A stretch of 64,000 bases of DNA from Nitrincola alkalilacustris (GCF_008973755.1 NZ_WBOM01000006.1:62001-126000), one strand, 5' to 3'. Positions 1-9,277 are shown, numbered from the stretch's first letter. Program-made: numbers and translations. The notes: a model not told the origin generated them from the letters alone.

Positions 1-503
1 GTGCACGCATCGAAAAACAGTTTCTTCTGGAGTCTGCACTGCTGGATCGGCCAAGTATGCATGAGACGGTACTGCTTCGAGAGCGCTATTCTGAAGCGGC
101 TGAGCATCTGCGCTCGACGGATACGGAGCAGGGGATCCGCGCCTTTCTTGATACCATCTCCCCGCAGCGTAAAACCGCGGCCAAGGCAGAAGATCTCACC
201 ATCAGTCGTCTGGGTCAGCGTCCGATTGGCTTTGCCCATGCGCTGGATGCTGTCACCCAGGCTATTCATCATCTTGATCGTGATCAGTTGCTGGCAGCAC
301 AGGGTGATGTCACCAGCTTTATCGGAGGTAACAGCGTGCATGCCATGCATCAGTTGCACAGGGATCTGGCCGATCAGATGCCCAACTGGCACTACTTCCT
401 GATTACCGGCACTGACCACTCACTCCCCTTCCAGAAGCCGCGCCAGATTGCACGGATCATGAATGAGGAGATGGTTCGGTTTATGACGGGTAGGGAGTCA
501 TAA
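1..503 (+). CDS. C-terminal part of an unidentified protein, possibly alpha/beta-hydrolase-like (5' end outside window)
   Basis: The frame is open from the window edge (first full codon at base 3) to TAA at 501-503, so the ATG at 57 is probably internal and the gene starts upstream. About 166 residues are visible. The end carries a TGTDHSLPFQKP stretch followed by a helix; an Asp-His pair near the C-terminus after a beta strand would fit the last part of an alpha/beta hydrolase fold, but I do not recognise the family with certainty. A weak dyad (530-536 with 565-571) followed by seven T lies just downstream and could be a terminator. Confidence 0.6.
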   Translation, partial: ARIEKQFLLESALLDRPSMHETVLLRERYSEAAEHLRSTDTEQGIRAFLDTISPQRKTAAKAEDLTISRLGQRPIGFAHALDAVTQAIHHLDRDQLLAAQGDVTSFIGGNSVHAMHQLHRDLADQMPNWHYFLITGTDHSLPFQKPRQIARIMNEEMVRFMTGRES

Positions 504-729
504 ACTGGCATATGTTGTTCTGTAGTTCAAGCTATGAGGAAGTGGAAAGATGTATGCTGATCGGATAGCTTTTTTTAGACCAGGGTTTGAGTGAACTTCA
601 ATTGTTATTGCGAGGTCATTAAACCTGCATCCAATGGCTGTCGGGTGCGTTCTTAAAGAAAACATAAATATCATAAGGTTGCCTGCCCTGAGTCAGACGT
701 TTTTTTCGGGGCATGACTAGGAGAGCTCA

Positions 730-1278
730 ATGAAAATAGCTAACACAATGGTATTAACACTCGCCGCTATCGCCTCCCCAGCGCTGGCAGAGGTTGTCAA
801 CCAAGGCATTAGCGAGAGTGAAGTGCTGAACGCCCAGAATGGCTGGTGTGAAGCACTGGTCAATATCAGCAGCACTTATTCTGAAAATGGTCTGGATGCA
901 GCTAAAGCCATGGCTGAAGAGGTGATTGATGCTGCCTATGGCTATCAGATAGGTGCCGTTTTATTCAAGCCTACACTCACTGTTAACCCGCAGACTTTCC
1001 GTACCACGCGTGCCGGTGCATTGTCTTACTTTGTTGGTGGTGATCAGGACTACCCGACCGATACAGGCTTTGCGCTGAAAAACTGGACGAAGTGCGAGGT
1101 CGACAATGCTGGGATTTTCATCGGTGGCAGGAGTGCCAACACGATGGGTAAGGTTCACTTTACTGACAAGGACGGACAGGTTACAACGGTGGATAAAACC
1201 TGGACCTTTGTTAAGGATGATGCCGGCCAGATGCGTATAGTCGTGCACCATTCGTCGCTTGAATACACTGGCCAGTAG
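730..1278 (+). CDS. Secreted NTF2-like protein
   Basis: The 182-residue protein begins with a typical signal peptide (MKIANTMVLTLAAIASPALA), so the mature protein is probably periplasmic. The rest has the length and pattern of a single NTF2/SnoaL-like cone domain: an N-terminal helix around AQNGWCEALVNIS, then strands ending in WTFVKDDAGQMRIVVHHSS. From memory, relatives are often labelled phosphoribosyl-AMP cyclohydrolase in databases, but I see no HisI cysteine/histidine motif and the export signal contradicts that role. Start ATG is preceded by TAGGAGAG. It stands alone; a GC-rich hairpin follows at 1299-1318. Substrate unknown. Confidence 0.75.
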   Translation: MKIANTMVLTLAAIASPALAEVVNQGISESEVLNAQNGWCEALVNISSTYSENGLDAAKAMAEEVIDAAYGYQIGAVLFKPTLTVNPQTFRTTRAGALSYFVGGDQDYPTDTGFALKNWTKCEVDNAGIFIGGRSANTMGKVHFTDKDGQVTTVDKTWTFVKDDAGQMRIVVHHSSLEYTGQ

Positions 1279-1298
1279 GCTTTTGAGGAGTATTCGAC

Positions 1299-1318
1299 CC
1301 TGCCGGGAAGCCGGCAGG
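1299..1318 (+). terminator. GC-rich hairpin after the NTF2-like gene
   Basis: CCTGCCGG (1299-1306) pairs perfectly with CCGGCAGG (1311-1318) across a GAAG tetraloop, 20 bases after the stop codon. The following bases (TTGATATTGG) are not a strong U-tract, so this is a possible rather than certain intrinsic terminator. Confidence 0.45.
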
Positions 1319-1338
1319 TTGATATTGGAAGGCAAAAC

Positions 1339-1653
1339 ATGGCTACACGACAGGTCACAGCAATTGCATTAAAGCTGCTCGCCATATGGATGCAAGCTCA
1401 ACATTCTGGGTTGCCTAGCTGAAAAGCATCGAGGTCGTGCTTGATGAGGGTTAATAGCAGGATGAACCTATGCAGCAATACGATGAACAACGGCTGATGC
1501 GGCCAGCACAGTATGGTGGCCTTTGCGGTGAAGCATCCCACAGCGGTGGCGCTGTTGACCGATCGCTCTCCTCCCTGGTGGCATCACCTCATGAGCAGTC
1601 GCCAACTTGAATCAATACCTGATCAGTTACTTGAAGCTATCAATCAACTTTAA
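1339..1653 (+). pseudogene. Possible decayed small gene
   Basis: Within the otherwise empty 405-base gap 1279-1683 there is an ATG at 1339 preceded by GGAAGG at good spacing. It opens a 27-codon frame (MATRQVTAIALKLLAIWMQA...) that looks like the start of a membrane protein and stops at TGA 1420. The same frame resumes after a second stop, reads sensibly from about 1498 (VAFAVKHPTAVALLTDR...) and ends at TAA 1651. One frame with two internal stops suggests a degraded gene, but chance is not excluded. I see nothing else in the gap. Confidence 0.22.
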
Positions 1654-1683
1654 CGCTTGATCAGTCTTTAATGAGGATTTTTC

Positions 1684-2442
1684 ATGTTCAAGGACAGAGC
1701 AACCGGCTACGAACCACTTTATCAGCTAAAGCAGATTGCCCCGAATGTCTGGATTGCCGACGGTGGGTGGATCCGCTTTTATGGTCTGCCTTTTCCAACA
1801 CGGATGACGGTGATCAGACTGTCTGATGGTGCTATCTGGGTGCACTCGCCGATTGCTGATCTCAATGGGCTTGCTGATGCGGTTGCTGCGCTTGGACCTG
1901 TACGTCACCTGATCGCGCCCAACTGGATACATTATGCCTGGCTGCCCGCATGGCAGACGCGCTTTCAGGAAGCGACCACATGGGTCAGTCCCGGGGTCGT
2001 CGATCGCGCTTCGAGCAGGGGGCTGCAACTGAGTTTTGATCATCTTCTGGGCAATCAACCGCCCGTACAGTGGGCTGCCGATATCGATCAGCGCCTGGCA
2101 GACTCGAGTGTGCATCGTGAGGTGGTGTTCTTTCATCATGCGAGTAAAACGCTGGTGTTGACTGACCTGATAGAAAACTTTGAACCCCACAAGGTTCCCT
2201 GGTGGGCTCGTCCCATCCTCAGGGTAGGCAGGGTTTGTGATCCTGATGGTGGGATGCCGCGCGATATGGCAGCCAGTTTTCGACGGCGTCCGGAGCATTT
2301 GCAGGAGCTGGTTGACACGATGATCGCCTGGAAACCGGAACGGATAGTCTTGGCACATGGTCGCTGGTATCAAACCGATGGTGCTGTTGAGTTGAGGCGG
2401 GCATTCCGACGTGTTCTGAGTGAGAAAAAGGCACTGACCTGA
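1684..2442 (+). CDS. DUF4336 domain protein (metallo-beta-lactamase-like fold)
   Basis: The 252-residue protein matches the DUF4336 pattern: an early IADGGWIRFYGLPFPTRMTVIRLSDG stretch interrupted by strands, a PNWIHYAWLPAW segment, FFHHASKTLVLTDLIENFE in the middle and ERIVLAHGRW near the end. The family is related in fold to metallo-beta-lactamases; the histidines in HYAW, FHHASKT and LAHGRW are candidate metal ligands. No biochemical role is established that I know of. No signal peptide, so probably cytoplasmic. ATG 1684 follows GAGG at normal spacing. It appears monocistronic, upstream of the propionate operon. Confidence 0.75.
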   Translation: MFKDRATGYEPLYQLKQIAPNVWIADGGWIRFYGLPFPTRMTVIRLSDGAIWVHSPIADLNGLADAVAALGPVRHLIAPNWIHYAWLPAWQTRFQEATTWVSPGVVDRASSRGLQLSFDHLLGNQPPVQWAADIDQRLADSSVHREVVFFHHASKTLVLTDLIENFEPHKVPWWARPILRVGRVCDPDGGMPRDMAASFRRRPEHLQELVDTMIAWKPERIVLAHGRWYQTDGAVELRRAFRRVLSEKKALT

Positions 2443-2558
2443 GCGCTCTGATTCCTCTATTTAGAGGTAAATAAGGCCTCTTCTCCTGTCTCGGGTTGCA
2501 TACTCGGGAAATCCCCTAGACCTTCGTATGATGTAGACAACTTTTCTTAAAAAGACGG

Positions 2559-2587
2559 TTGACGGCCTCTTTTATGGCCGGTATCGT
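2559..2587 (+). promoter_or_regulatory. Predicted sigma-70 promoter of the prp operon
   Basis: TTGACG at 2559-2564 and TATCGT at 2582-2587 are separated by 17 bases and lie just upstream of the regulator gene. The predicted start point (about 2594) falls immediately before the palindrome at 2601-2614, a position suited to repression. Confidence 0.5.
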
Positions 2588-2600
2588 TGGTTTAAATAAA

Positions 2601-2614
2601 GATTGTCGACAATC
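2601..2614. promoter_or_regulatory. Perfect 14-bp palindromic operator (GATTGTCGACAATC)
   Basis: The sequence GATTGTCGACAATC is its own reverse complement. It sits between the predicted promoter and the GntR gene start at 2630. TTGTCGACAA-type dyads are the kind of site bound by GntR-family propionate regulators. A related imperfect copy with GTAGACAA lies at 2529-2542, upstream of the -35 box, so two sites flank the promoter. Autoregulation is inferred. Confidence 0.65.
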
Positions 2615-2629
2615 TTAGCGAGGCAAAGC

Positions 2630-3343
2630 ATGTCAGAGACCAGCAATGTGTTACCGCTCGAGCCGCTGACGAGAACGCTGGCAGATAGAGTCTGCCATCA
2701 GATCGTGACAGCTATCGTCAAGGGTGAATTGCCACCGGGCTACAAGATAAGCGAACCGGAACTGGCGCGTACCTACGGTATCAGCCGTGGGCCCCTGCGT
2801 GAGGCGATCCGTCGGTTGGAGGGGTTGCGACTGGTTGAACGCAAGCCTCATATCGGTGCTCGTGTCGTGCAGCTTTCTGCACGCGAACTGATTGAGATCT
2901 ACCATGTGCGTGAAGCGCTGGAAGGGATGGCCTGTCGTCTGGCTGCAACTCATATGTCTGATGAAGAGGTGCAAAGCATTAAAGATCTGCTCGATCTGCA
3001 TGAAAAATCGGTCGAGCAGCGCGAGTGGAGCTCCTATTTTCAGAAAGAGGGCGACCTCGATTTTCATTACCGAATTGTACAGGGCAGTAAGAATGCCAAG
3101 CTGCTGGAGTTGCTGGGCGCTGACCTGTATCACCTGGTACGCATGTACCGCTATCAGTTCAGTGTGTCGAGTTCCAGACCCAAGCGTGCACTCAAGGAGC
3201 ATCGTCAGATTATCGATGCAATCGAGGCCAGGGATCCTGAGCTGGCTGAGTTGCTGATGCGTCGTCATATCAGCTCTGCACGCCGGAATATCGAAAGCAA
3301 ACTGAACACTGTGAATGAAACCAAAGGGGATAAAAATGGCTGA
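2630..3343 (+). CDS. GntR-family (FadR subgroup) regulator of the 2-methylcitrate operon
   Basis: The 237-residue protein has an N-terminal winged helix (residues about 12-80, with [32 protein letters not shown]) and an all-helical FCD ligand-binding domain (about 90-225) ending with a typical [24 protein letters not shown] segment. ATG 2630 is chosen because AGG lies seven bases upstream and the alternative TTG at 2603 lies inside the operator. Its stop overlaps the prpB start by eight bases, so it is the first gene of the operon. It probably senses a methylcitrate-cycle intermediate and binds the palindromes at 2601 and 2529; both points are inference. Confidence 0.9.
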   Translation: MSETSNVLPLEPLTRTLADRVCHQIVTAIVKGELPPGYKISEPELARTYGISRGPLREAIRRLEGLRLVERKPHIGARVVQLSARELIEIYHVREALEGMACRLAATHMSDEEVQSIKDLLDLHEKSVEQREWSSYFQKEGDLDFHYRIVQGSKNAKLLELLGADLYHLVRMYRYQFSVSSSRPKRALKEHRQIIDAIEARDPELAELLMRRHISSARRNIESKLNTVNETKGDKNG

Positions 3344-4229
3344 GAAACTGACTGCGGGTGGGCGCTTTCGTAAGGCGCTGGCTGAGAACCAGCCACTGCA
3401 GATTGTTGGCACCATCAATGCTTACCACGCAATGATGGCAACCAGGACCGGGCACCAGGCGATCTATCTGTCGGGTGGCGGGGTCGCCAACGCGTCCTAT
3501 GGCCTGCCTGATCTGGGCATGACAACCTTGAACGATGTACTGGAAGATGTTCGTCGCATCACCGGCGCGGTCGAAACGCCACTATTGGTGGATATTGATA
3601 CCGGCTGGGGTGGCGCATTCAATATCGCCCGTACCGTTCGAGACATGATCAAGGCGGGTGCGGCGGCGGTGCATATCGAGGATCAGGTGGCGCAGAAGCG
3701 CTGTGGTCATCGCCCTAATAAGGAGATCGTTTCTCAGGCCGAGATGGTGGATCGTATCAAGGCAGCAGTGGATGCCAGAACCGATGACGACTTCTTCATC
3801 ATCGCCCGTACCGATGCTTTCCAGATGGAAGGGCTGGATGCTGCAGTCGAACGCGCCCAGGCGTGCCTTGAAGCGGGTGCCGATGGCATCTTCGCCGAGG
3901 CGGTGCACACCCTCGAGGATTACAAGGCGTTTTCGACCGGTATCAATGGTCGCCATCTGCTGGCCAATATCACCGAGTTCGGTGCCACGCCACTGTTCAA
4001 TAAGGCTGAGCTGGCGGAGCAGGGTGCCACCATGGTGCTGTATCCGCTGTCGGCCTTCCGTGCCGCTAACAAGGCTGCACTGAATGTGTTTGAGCATATC
4101 CTGAAGGATGGTGATCAGAAAGCAGTGATCGATACCATGCAGACCCGCATGGAACTCTATGATTTTCTTAACTATCACGATTTTGAGCAGAAGCTTGATG
4201 AGCTGTTTGCCCAGGGTAAAAATAAGTAA
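3336..4229 (+). CDS. prpB: 2-methylisocitrate lyase
   Basis: PrpB cleaves 2-methylisocitrate to pyruvate and succinate, the last step of the methylcitrate cycle. The 297-residue length is normal. The catalytic loop KRCGHRPNK is present with Cys at residue 123; VDIDTGWGG carries metal-binding aspartates of the isocitrate-lyase/PEP-mutase barrel. ATG 3336 is chosen over the ATG at 3315 because AAAGGGGA precedes it and it matches the usual N-terminus. The gene overlaps the regulator by eight bases and is followed 50 bases later by prpC. Confidence 0.97.
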   Translation: MAEKLTAGGRFRKALAENQPLQIVGTINAYHAMMATRTGHQAIYLSGGGVANASYGLPDLGMTTLNDVLEDVRRITGAVETPLLVDIDTGWGGAFNIARTVRDMIKAGAAAVHIEDQVAQKRCGHRPNKEIVSQAEMVDRIKAAVDARTDDDFFIIARTDAFQMEGLDAAVERAQACLEAGADGIFAEAVHTLEDYKAFSTGINGRHLLANITEFGATPLFNKAELAEQGATMVLYPLSAFRAANKAALNVFEHILKDGDQKAVIDTMQTRMELYDFLNYHDFEQKLDELFAQGKNK

Positions 4230-4279
4230 AGCAGGCAAAAACTGCTGCAGGGGTAACCCTTATACAAGAGGAGAGAACA

Positions 4280-5410
4280 ATGGCTGAAGCAAAACAACTC
4301 GGTGGTGCTGGCCTGCGTGGTCAGTCCGCGGGTGCTACGGCTCTGTGTACTGTAGGCCAGACTGGTGCGGGCCTGACCTACCGTGGCTATGATATGAAAG
4401 AGCTGGCAGACAAGGCCGAGTTTGAAGAGGTCGCCTATCTGCTGGTGTATGGCAAATTACCGAATCAGGCTGAGCTGGATGCCTACAAGGCTAAGCTCAA
4501 GTCGCTGCGTGGCCTGCCAGAAGCGCTGAAAACCGTGCTGGAGCAGATTCCGGCTGATGCGCATCCGATGGATGTGATGCGTACCGGTTGCTCAATGCTG
4601 GGTAATCTGGAGCAGGAGAAGGATTTCAGCGAGCAGTATGACAAGATCGATCGCATGCTGGGTATCTTCCCATCGATCATCAACTACTGGTACAACTTCT
4701 CCCATAAGGGAGAAAGGATCAATGTTGAACCCGATGCCAACTCCATTGGTGAGCACTTCCTCTGGACTCTGCATGGCAAGAAGCCTGACCCGCTGCATGT
4801 CAAAGTGATGCATGCGTCGCTGATTCTCTATGCTGAGCATGAGTTTAACGCGTCTACCTTTGCTGCACGTGTTTGTGCATCTACCTTGTCAGACATTCAC
4901 AGTTGTGTGACCGGTGCTATCGGCACGCTGCGTGGGCCGCTCCATGGCGGTGCCAATGAAGCGGCAATGGCGATGATACAAGACTGGAAATCCCCGGAAG
5001 AGGCTGAAGCCAACATCATGGGGATGCTGGAGCGTAAAGAGAAGATCATGGGCTTTGGTCATGCGATCTATCGTGACTCCGATCCACGCAACGAGATCAT
5101 CAAGGGCTGGTCTAAAAAACTGTCTGAGCAGGTAGGTGATAGCGTTCTGTACCCTGTCTCTGAACGTGTTGAGGCGGTGATGTGGCGCGAGAAGAAGCTG
5201 TTCTGCAACGCGGACTTCTTCCATGCTTCTGCGTATCACTTCATGGGTATCCCGACCGAACTCTTCACACCGATCTTCGTCTGCTCGCGAGTGACTGGCT
5301 GGACGGCACATGTGATCGAACAGCGTGAAAATAACCGCATTATTCGTCCGAGTGCCGACTACACAGGGCCAGAGCAACGTCCCGTACCACCCATGTCTGA
5401 GCGTGACTGA
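4280..5410 (+). CDS. prpC: 2-methylcitrate synthase
   Basis: PrpC condenses propionyl-CoA with oxaloacetate to give 2-methylcitrate. The 376-residue protein has the citrate-synthase fold without the extended N-terminal domain of hexameric GltA. The catalytic set is complete: His222 in GPLHGGANE, His261 in GFGHAIYR and Asp312 in CNADFFHA. A strong ribosome site (AAGAGGAGAG) precedes ATG 4280. Position directly between prpB and acnD supports methylcitrate rather than citrate synthase. Confidence 0.97.
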   Translation: MAEAKQLGGAGLRGQSAGATALCTVGQTGAGLTYRGYDMKELADKAEFEEVAYLLVYGKLPNQAELDAYKAKLKSLRGLPEALKTVLEQIPADAHPMDVMRTGCSMLGNLEQEKDFSEQYDKIDRMLGIFPSIINYWYNFSHKGERINVEPDANSIGEHFLWTLHGKKPDPLHVKVMHASLILYAEHEFNASTFAARVCASTLSDIHSCVTGAIGTLRGPLHGGANEAAMAMIQDWKSPEEAEANIMGMLERKEKIMGFGHAIYRDSDPRNEIIKGWSKKLSEQVGDSVLYPVSERVEAVMWREKKLFCNADFFHASAYHFMGIPTELFTPIFVCSRVTGWTAHVIEQRENNRIIRPSADYTGPEQRPVPPMSERD

Positions 5411-5496
5411 TTCGGGAACATAACAAGGAGGAGTCGGCTAACTGCTGCTCCTCCAGATCTGGCCTGTCAAAACCAATTCGAGTGAGTTCCGACGCC

Positions 5497-8097
5497 ATGA
5501 ATACTGAATACCGCAAACCTCTGCCCGGCACCTCGCTGGACTACTTTGATACTCGTGCTGCTGTCGATGCGATCCAGCCTGGCGCGTATGATCAGTTACC
5601 CTATACCTCTCGTGTACTGGCTGAGCAGCTGGTGCGCCGCTGCGAGCCACAGGATCTGACGGATTCACTCAGGCAGTTGATCGAGCGCAAGCAGGAGCTG
5701 GATTTTCCCTGGTATCCGGCGCGCGTAGTATGCCATGACATTCTGGGTCAGACCGCTCTGGTAGATCTGGCTGGCCTGCGTGACGCTATCGCCGATATGG
5801 GTGGTGATCCGTCCAAGGTGAACCCGGTGGTGCCGACTCAGTTGATCGTTGACCACTCATTGGCAGTCGAAGCCGCGGGTTTTGATCCGGATGCCTTTGA
5901 AAAAAACCGTGCCATTGAAGATCGCCGTAACGAAGATCGTTTTCACTTCATTGAGTGGACCAAAACGGCTTTTGAAAACGTCGATGTGATCCCCGCCGGA
6001 AACGGCATCATGCACCAGATCAACCTGGAGAAGATGTCTCCGGTGATTCAGGTGCGCCCGGATGCAAACGGAAAGTCTGTGGCTTTCCCGGATACCTGTG
6101 TTGGTACCGATTCCCATACTCCGCACGTGGATGCATTGGGTGTTATCGCTATTGGTGTCGGTGGCCTTGAAGCCGAAACCGTGATGTTGGGTCTGCCATC
6201 CATGATGCGTCTGCCCGATATCGTAGGTGTCGAGCTGGTTGGCAAGCGTCAGCCCGGTATCACTGCCACCGATATCGTGCTGGCGTTGACCGAGTTCCTG
6301 CGCAAAGAGCGTGTCGTGGGTGCCTATCTGGAATTCTTCGGTGAAGGGGCGTCCAGCCTGACGATTGGTGATCGTGCCACTATCTCCAACATGACGCCGG
6401 AATACGGTGCCACCGCTGGCATGTTCTACATAGATGAACAGACTATCGACTACCTGAAGCTGACCGGCCGTGAGCCTGAGCAGGTGGCGCTGGTGGAAAA
6501 CTACGCCAAGACCACTGGCCTCTGGGCTGACACGCTTGCAAAAGCCGTATACCCACGAGTGCTGAAGTTTGATCTATCCAGTGTGGTGCGTACCATGGCT
6601 GGCCCCTCCAACCCGCATGCTCGTGTCTCCACCAGTGATCTGGCGGCCAAGGGCATTGCCGGTAAATGGGAAGAGAAAGCGGGCGAAATGCCCGATGGCG
6701 CGGTGATTATCGCTGCTATCACCAGCTGTACCAATACCTCCAACCCACGCAATGTAGTGGCGGCTGGCCTGTTGGCGAAAAAAGCCAATGAGCTGGGCCT
6801 GATCCGCAAGCCCTGGGTCAAATCCTCTTTTGCACCGGGCTCCAAGGTTGCCAAACTCTATCTGGAAGAGGCCGGTCTGCTGAGCGAGTTGGAAAAGCTT
6901 GGTTTTGGTATCGTGGCTTATGCCTGCACCACCTGTAACGGCATGTCCGGTGCACTGGATCCGAAAATCCAGCAGGAGATCATCGAGCGTGATCTGTACG
7001 CCACAGCGGTGCTGTCCGGTAACCGTAACTTTGATGGTCGTATCCATCCTTACGCGAAGCAAGCGTTTCTGGCTTCACCGCCGCTGGTCGTTGCCTACGC
7101 CATTGCTGGTACCATCCGTTTTGATATCGAAAAAGACGTATTGGGCACCGACAAGAGCGGCAACCCGATTACGCTGAAGGATATCTGGCCGTCAGACGAA
7201 GAGATTGATGCACTGGTCAAAACCAGTGTCAAGCCGGAGCAGTTCCAGCAGATCTACATCCCGATGTTTGACCTGGATCGTGGCGAAGCTGCCAAAAGCC
7301 CACTGTATGACTGGCGCCCGATGTCCACCTATATCCGCCGTCCGCCTTACTGGGAGGGTGCTTTGGCAGGTGAGCGTACCATGAAGGGGATGCGCCCGCT
7401 GGCAGTGTTGCCTGACAACATCACCACCGACCACCTGTCGCCATCCAATGCGATCATGATGGACAGCGCCGCAGGTGAATATCTGCACAAGATGGGTGTG
7501 CCGGAAGAGGACTTTAACTCTTATGCCACTCACCGTGGTGATCACTTGACCGCTCAGCGTGCCACCTTTGCTAACCCGAAACTGATCAATGAAATGGCCG
7601 TGGTGGATGGTCAGGTCAAGCAAGGTTCCCTGGCGCGTGTTGAGCCGGAAGGTAAAGTGATGCGCATGTGGGAAGCGATCGAGACCTATATGGAGCGCAA
7701 ACAGCCGCTGATTATCGTGGCCGGTGCCGATTATGGTCAGGGTTCTTCACGTGACTGGGCGGCGAAGGGTGTGCGTCTGGCCGGTGTGGAAGTGATTGCT
7801 GCTGAAGGTTTTGAACGCATCCATCGCACCAACCTGATCGGCATGGGTGTGCTGCCGCTGCAGTTCGAAGTCGGTACCACACGTAAAACCCTGGGTCTGG
7901 ACGGCACAGAGACCTACGATGTGGAAGGTGAGCTGAAGCCACGCGGCACCATGACTCTGGTGATCAATCGCAAGAGTGGTGAGCAGGTTAAAGTGCCGAT
8001 GCTGTGTCGTCTGGATACGGCGGCTGAAGTGCATGTCTATAAGGCAGGCGGTGTATTGCAGCGCTTTGCCCAGGACTTCCTTGAGGGGAGTGTCTGA
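5497..8097 (+). CDS. acnD: Fe/S-dependent 2-methylcitrate dehydratase (AcnD)
   Basis: AcnD is an aconitase-family enzyme that dehydrates 2-methylcitrate to a 2-methylaconitate isomer, which PrpF then converts for rehydration. The three cluster cysteines are visible: Cys411 in AITSCTNTSNP and Cys477/Cys480 in ACTTCNG. The swivelling C-terminal domain has GADYGQGSSRDWAAKG. ATG 5497 gives 866 residues, the family length; an in-frame GTG at 5482 is possible but adds an atypical leader. AcnD together with PrpF is the known alternative to PrpD, and no prpD follows here. Confidence 0.95.
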   Translation: MNTEYRKPLPGTSLDYFDTRAAVDAIQPGAYDQLPYTSRVLAEQLVRRCEPQDLTDSLRQLIERKQELDFPWYPARVVCHDILGQTALVDLAGLRDAIADMGGDPSKVNPVVPTQLIVDHSLAVEAAGFDPDAFEKNRAIEDRRNEDRFHFIEWTKTAFENVDVIPAGNGIMHQINLEKMSPVIQVRPDANGKSVAFPDTCVGTDSHTPHVDALGVIAIGVGGLEAETVMLGLPSMMRLPDIVGVELVGKRQPGITATDIVLALTEFLRKERVVGAYLEFFGEGASSLTIGDRATISNMTPEYGATAGMFYIDEQTIDYLKLTGREPEQVALVENYAKTTGLWADTLAKAVYPRVLKFDLSSVVRTMAGPSNPHARVSTSDLAAKGIAGKWEEKAGEMPDGAVIIAAITSCTNTSNPRNVVAAGLLAKKANELGLIRKPWVKSSFAPGSKVAKLYLEEAGLLSELEKLGFGIVAYACTTCNGMSGALDPKIQQEIIERDLYATAVLSGNRNFDGRIHPYAKQAFLASPPLVVAYAIAGTIRFDIEKDVLGTDKSGNPITLKDIWPSDEEIDALVKTSVKPEQFQQIYIPMFDLDRGEAAKSPLYDWRPMSTYIRRPPYWEGALAGERTMKGMRPLAVLPDNITTDHLSPSNAIMMDSAAGEYLHKMGVPEEDFNSYATHRGDHLTAQRATFANPKLINEMAVVDGQVKQGSLARVEPEGKVMRMWEAIETYMERKQPLIIVAGADYGQGSSRDWAAKGVRLAGVEVIAAEGFERIHRTNLIGMGVLPLQFEVGTTRKTLGLDGTETYDVEGELKPRGTMTLVINRKSGEQVKVPMLCRLDTAAEVHVYKAGGVLQRFAQDFLEGSV

Positions 8098-8098
8098 T

Positions 8099-9277
8099 AT
8101 GTCTACAGCACCACAGATCAAAATTCCCGCCACCTATATGCGTGGCGGCACCTCCAAGGGGGTCTTTTTCAGCCTGAGTGATCTGCCTGAAGCTGCGCAG
8201 GTGCCAGGTGCAGCGCGTGACAGAGTCCTGATGCGTGTGATCGGCAGCCCCGACCCCTATGGGCAGCAGATAGACGGTATGGGTGGTGCGACTTCCAGCA
8301 CCTCCAAAACCGTGATTCTGGCGAAAAGCGAGCAGCCGGATCACGATGTGGATTATCTGTTTGGGCAGGTCGCCATCAACAAGGCATTTGTCGACTGGAC
8401 CGGCAACTGCGGCAACCTGACCGCTGCCGTGGGGGCCTTTGCGATCAGCAAGGGGCTGGTGGATGCCTCGCGTATTCCGGAAAACGGCATCTGCACGGTG
8501 CGCATCTGGCAGAAAAACATCAGTAAAACCATCATTGCCCATGTACCCATCACCAACGGTGAAGTACAGGAAACCGGTGATTTTGAACTGGATGGCGTGA
8601 CCTTTCCCGCGGCAGAGGTGGTGATTGAGTTCATGGATCCTGCCGATGGCGAAGGCTCCATGCTGCCAACCGGTAATGTGGTGGATGATCTGGACGTGCC
8701 TGGTATCGGCAACTTCAAGGTGACGATGATCAACGCCGGTATTCCGACCATCTTCTTCAATGCAGCTGATATCGGCTACACGGGTACTGAGCTGCAGAAG
8801 GATATCAATGGGGATGCAGAAGCGCTGGCGCGTTTTGAAACCATGCGTGCTTATGGTGCCGTGAAGATGGGGCTGATAAAGGAGATTGCCGAAGCGGCTG
8901 ATCGTCAGCATATACCGAAGATCGCATTTGTTGCCCCGGCTACCGACTATACCGCATCAAGTGGCAAGGCGATTGCTGCCAACGAGATAGATCTCTGCGT
9001 GCGGGCACTGTCGATGGGCAAGCTGCACCATGCGATGATGGGTACAGCATCTGTGGCGATTGCCACGGCGGCAGCGGTACCCGGTACGCTGGTGAATCTG
9101 GCTGCTGGTGGCGCTGAGCGTGATGCCGTCACCTTCGGCCATCCATCCGGAACGCTGCGTGTCGGTGCAGCTGCCACGCAGGTGGATGGCGAATGGACTG
9201 CCACCAAGGCGGTCATGAGCCGCAGTGCACGTGTGCTGATGGAAGGGTGGGTCAGGGTGCCGGGCAATACTCTTTAG
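8099..9277 (+). CDS. prpF: 2-methylaconitate cis-trans isomerase
   Basis: PrpF isomerises the 2-methylaconitate made by AcnD so that it can be rehydrated to 2-methylisocitrate. The 392-residue protein starts with IPATYMRGGTSKGVFF, the hallmark of the family, and continues with DPYGQQIDGMGGATSSTSK; later NCGNLTAAVGAFA is also typical. It has the diaminopimelate-epimerase-like fold. ATG 8099 follows the acnD stop by one base and is preceded by GAGGGGA inside acnD, indicating translational coupling. Last gene of the prp operon. Confidence 0.95.
   Translation: MSTAPQIKIPATYMRGGTSKGVFFSLSDLPEAAQVPGAARDRVLMRVIGSPDPYGQQIDGMGGATSSTSKTVILAKSEQPDHDVDYLFGQVAINKAFVDWTGNCGNLTAAVGAFAISKGLVDASRIPENGICTVRIWQKNISKTIIAHVPITNGEVQETGDFELDGVTFPAAEVVIEFMDPADGEGSMLPTGNVVDDLDVPGIGNFKVTMINAGIPTIFFNAADIGYTGTELQKDINGDAEALARFETMRAYGAVKMGLIKEIAEAADRQHIPKIAFVAPATDYTASSGKAIAANEIDLCVRALSMGKLHHAMMGTASVAIATAAAVPGTLVNLAAGGAERDAVTFGHPSGTLRVGAAATQVDGEWTATKAVMSRSARVLMEGWVRVPGNTL

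Noticed and set aside
2603-2629. TTG start for the GntR regulator
   Set aside because: It falls inside the operator palindrome and has no ribosome site; ATG 2630 is preceded by AGG.
7976-8098. N-terminal extension of prpF into acnD
   Set aside because: The extra 41 residues overlap acnD coding sequence; ATG 8099 has a ribosome site and matches the family start.
7988-8911. 307-codon open frame antisense to acnD/prpF
   Set aside because: It runs across the junction of two well-supported genes and shows no family features.
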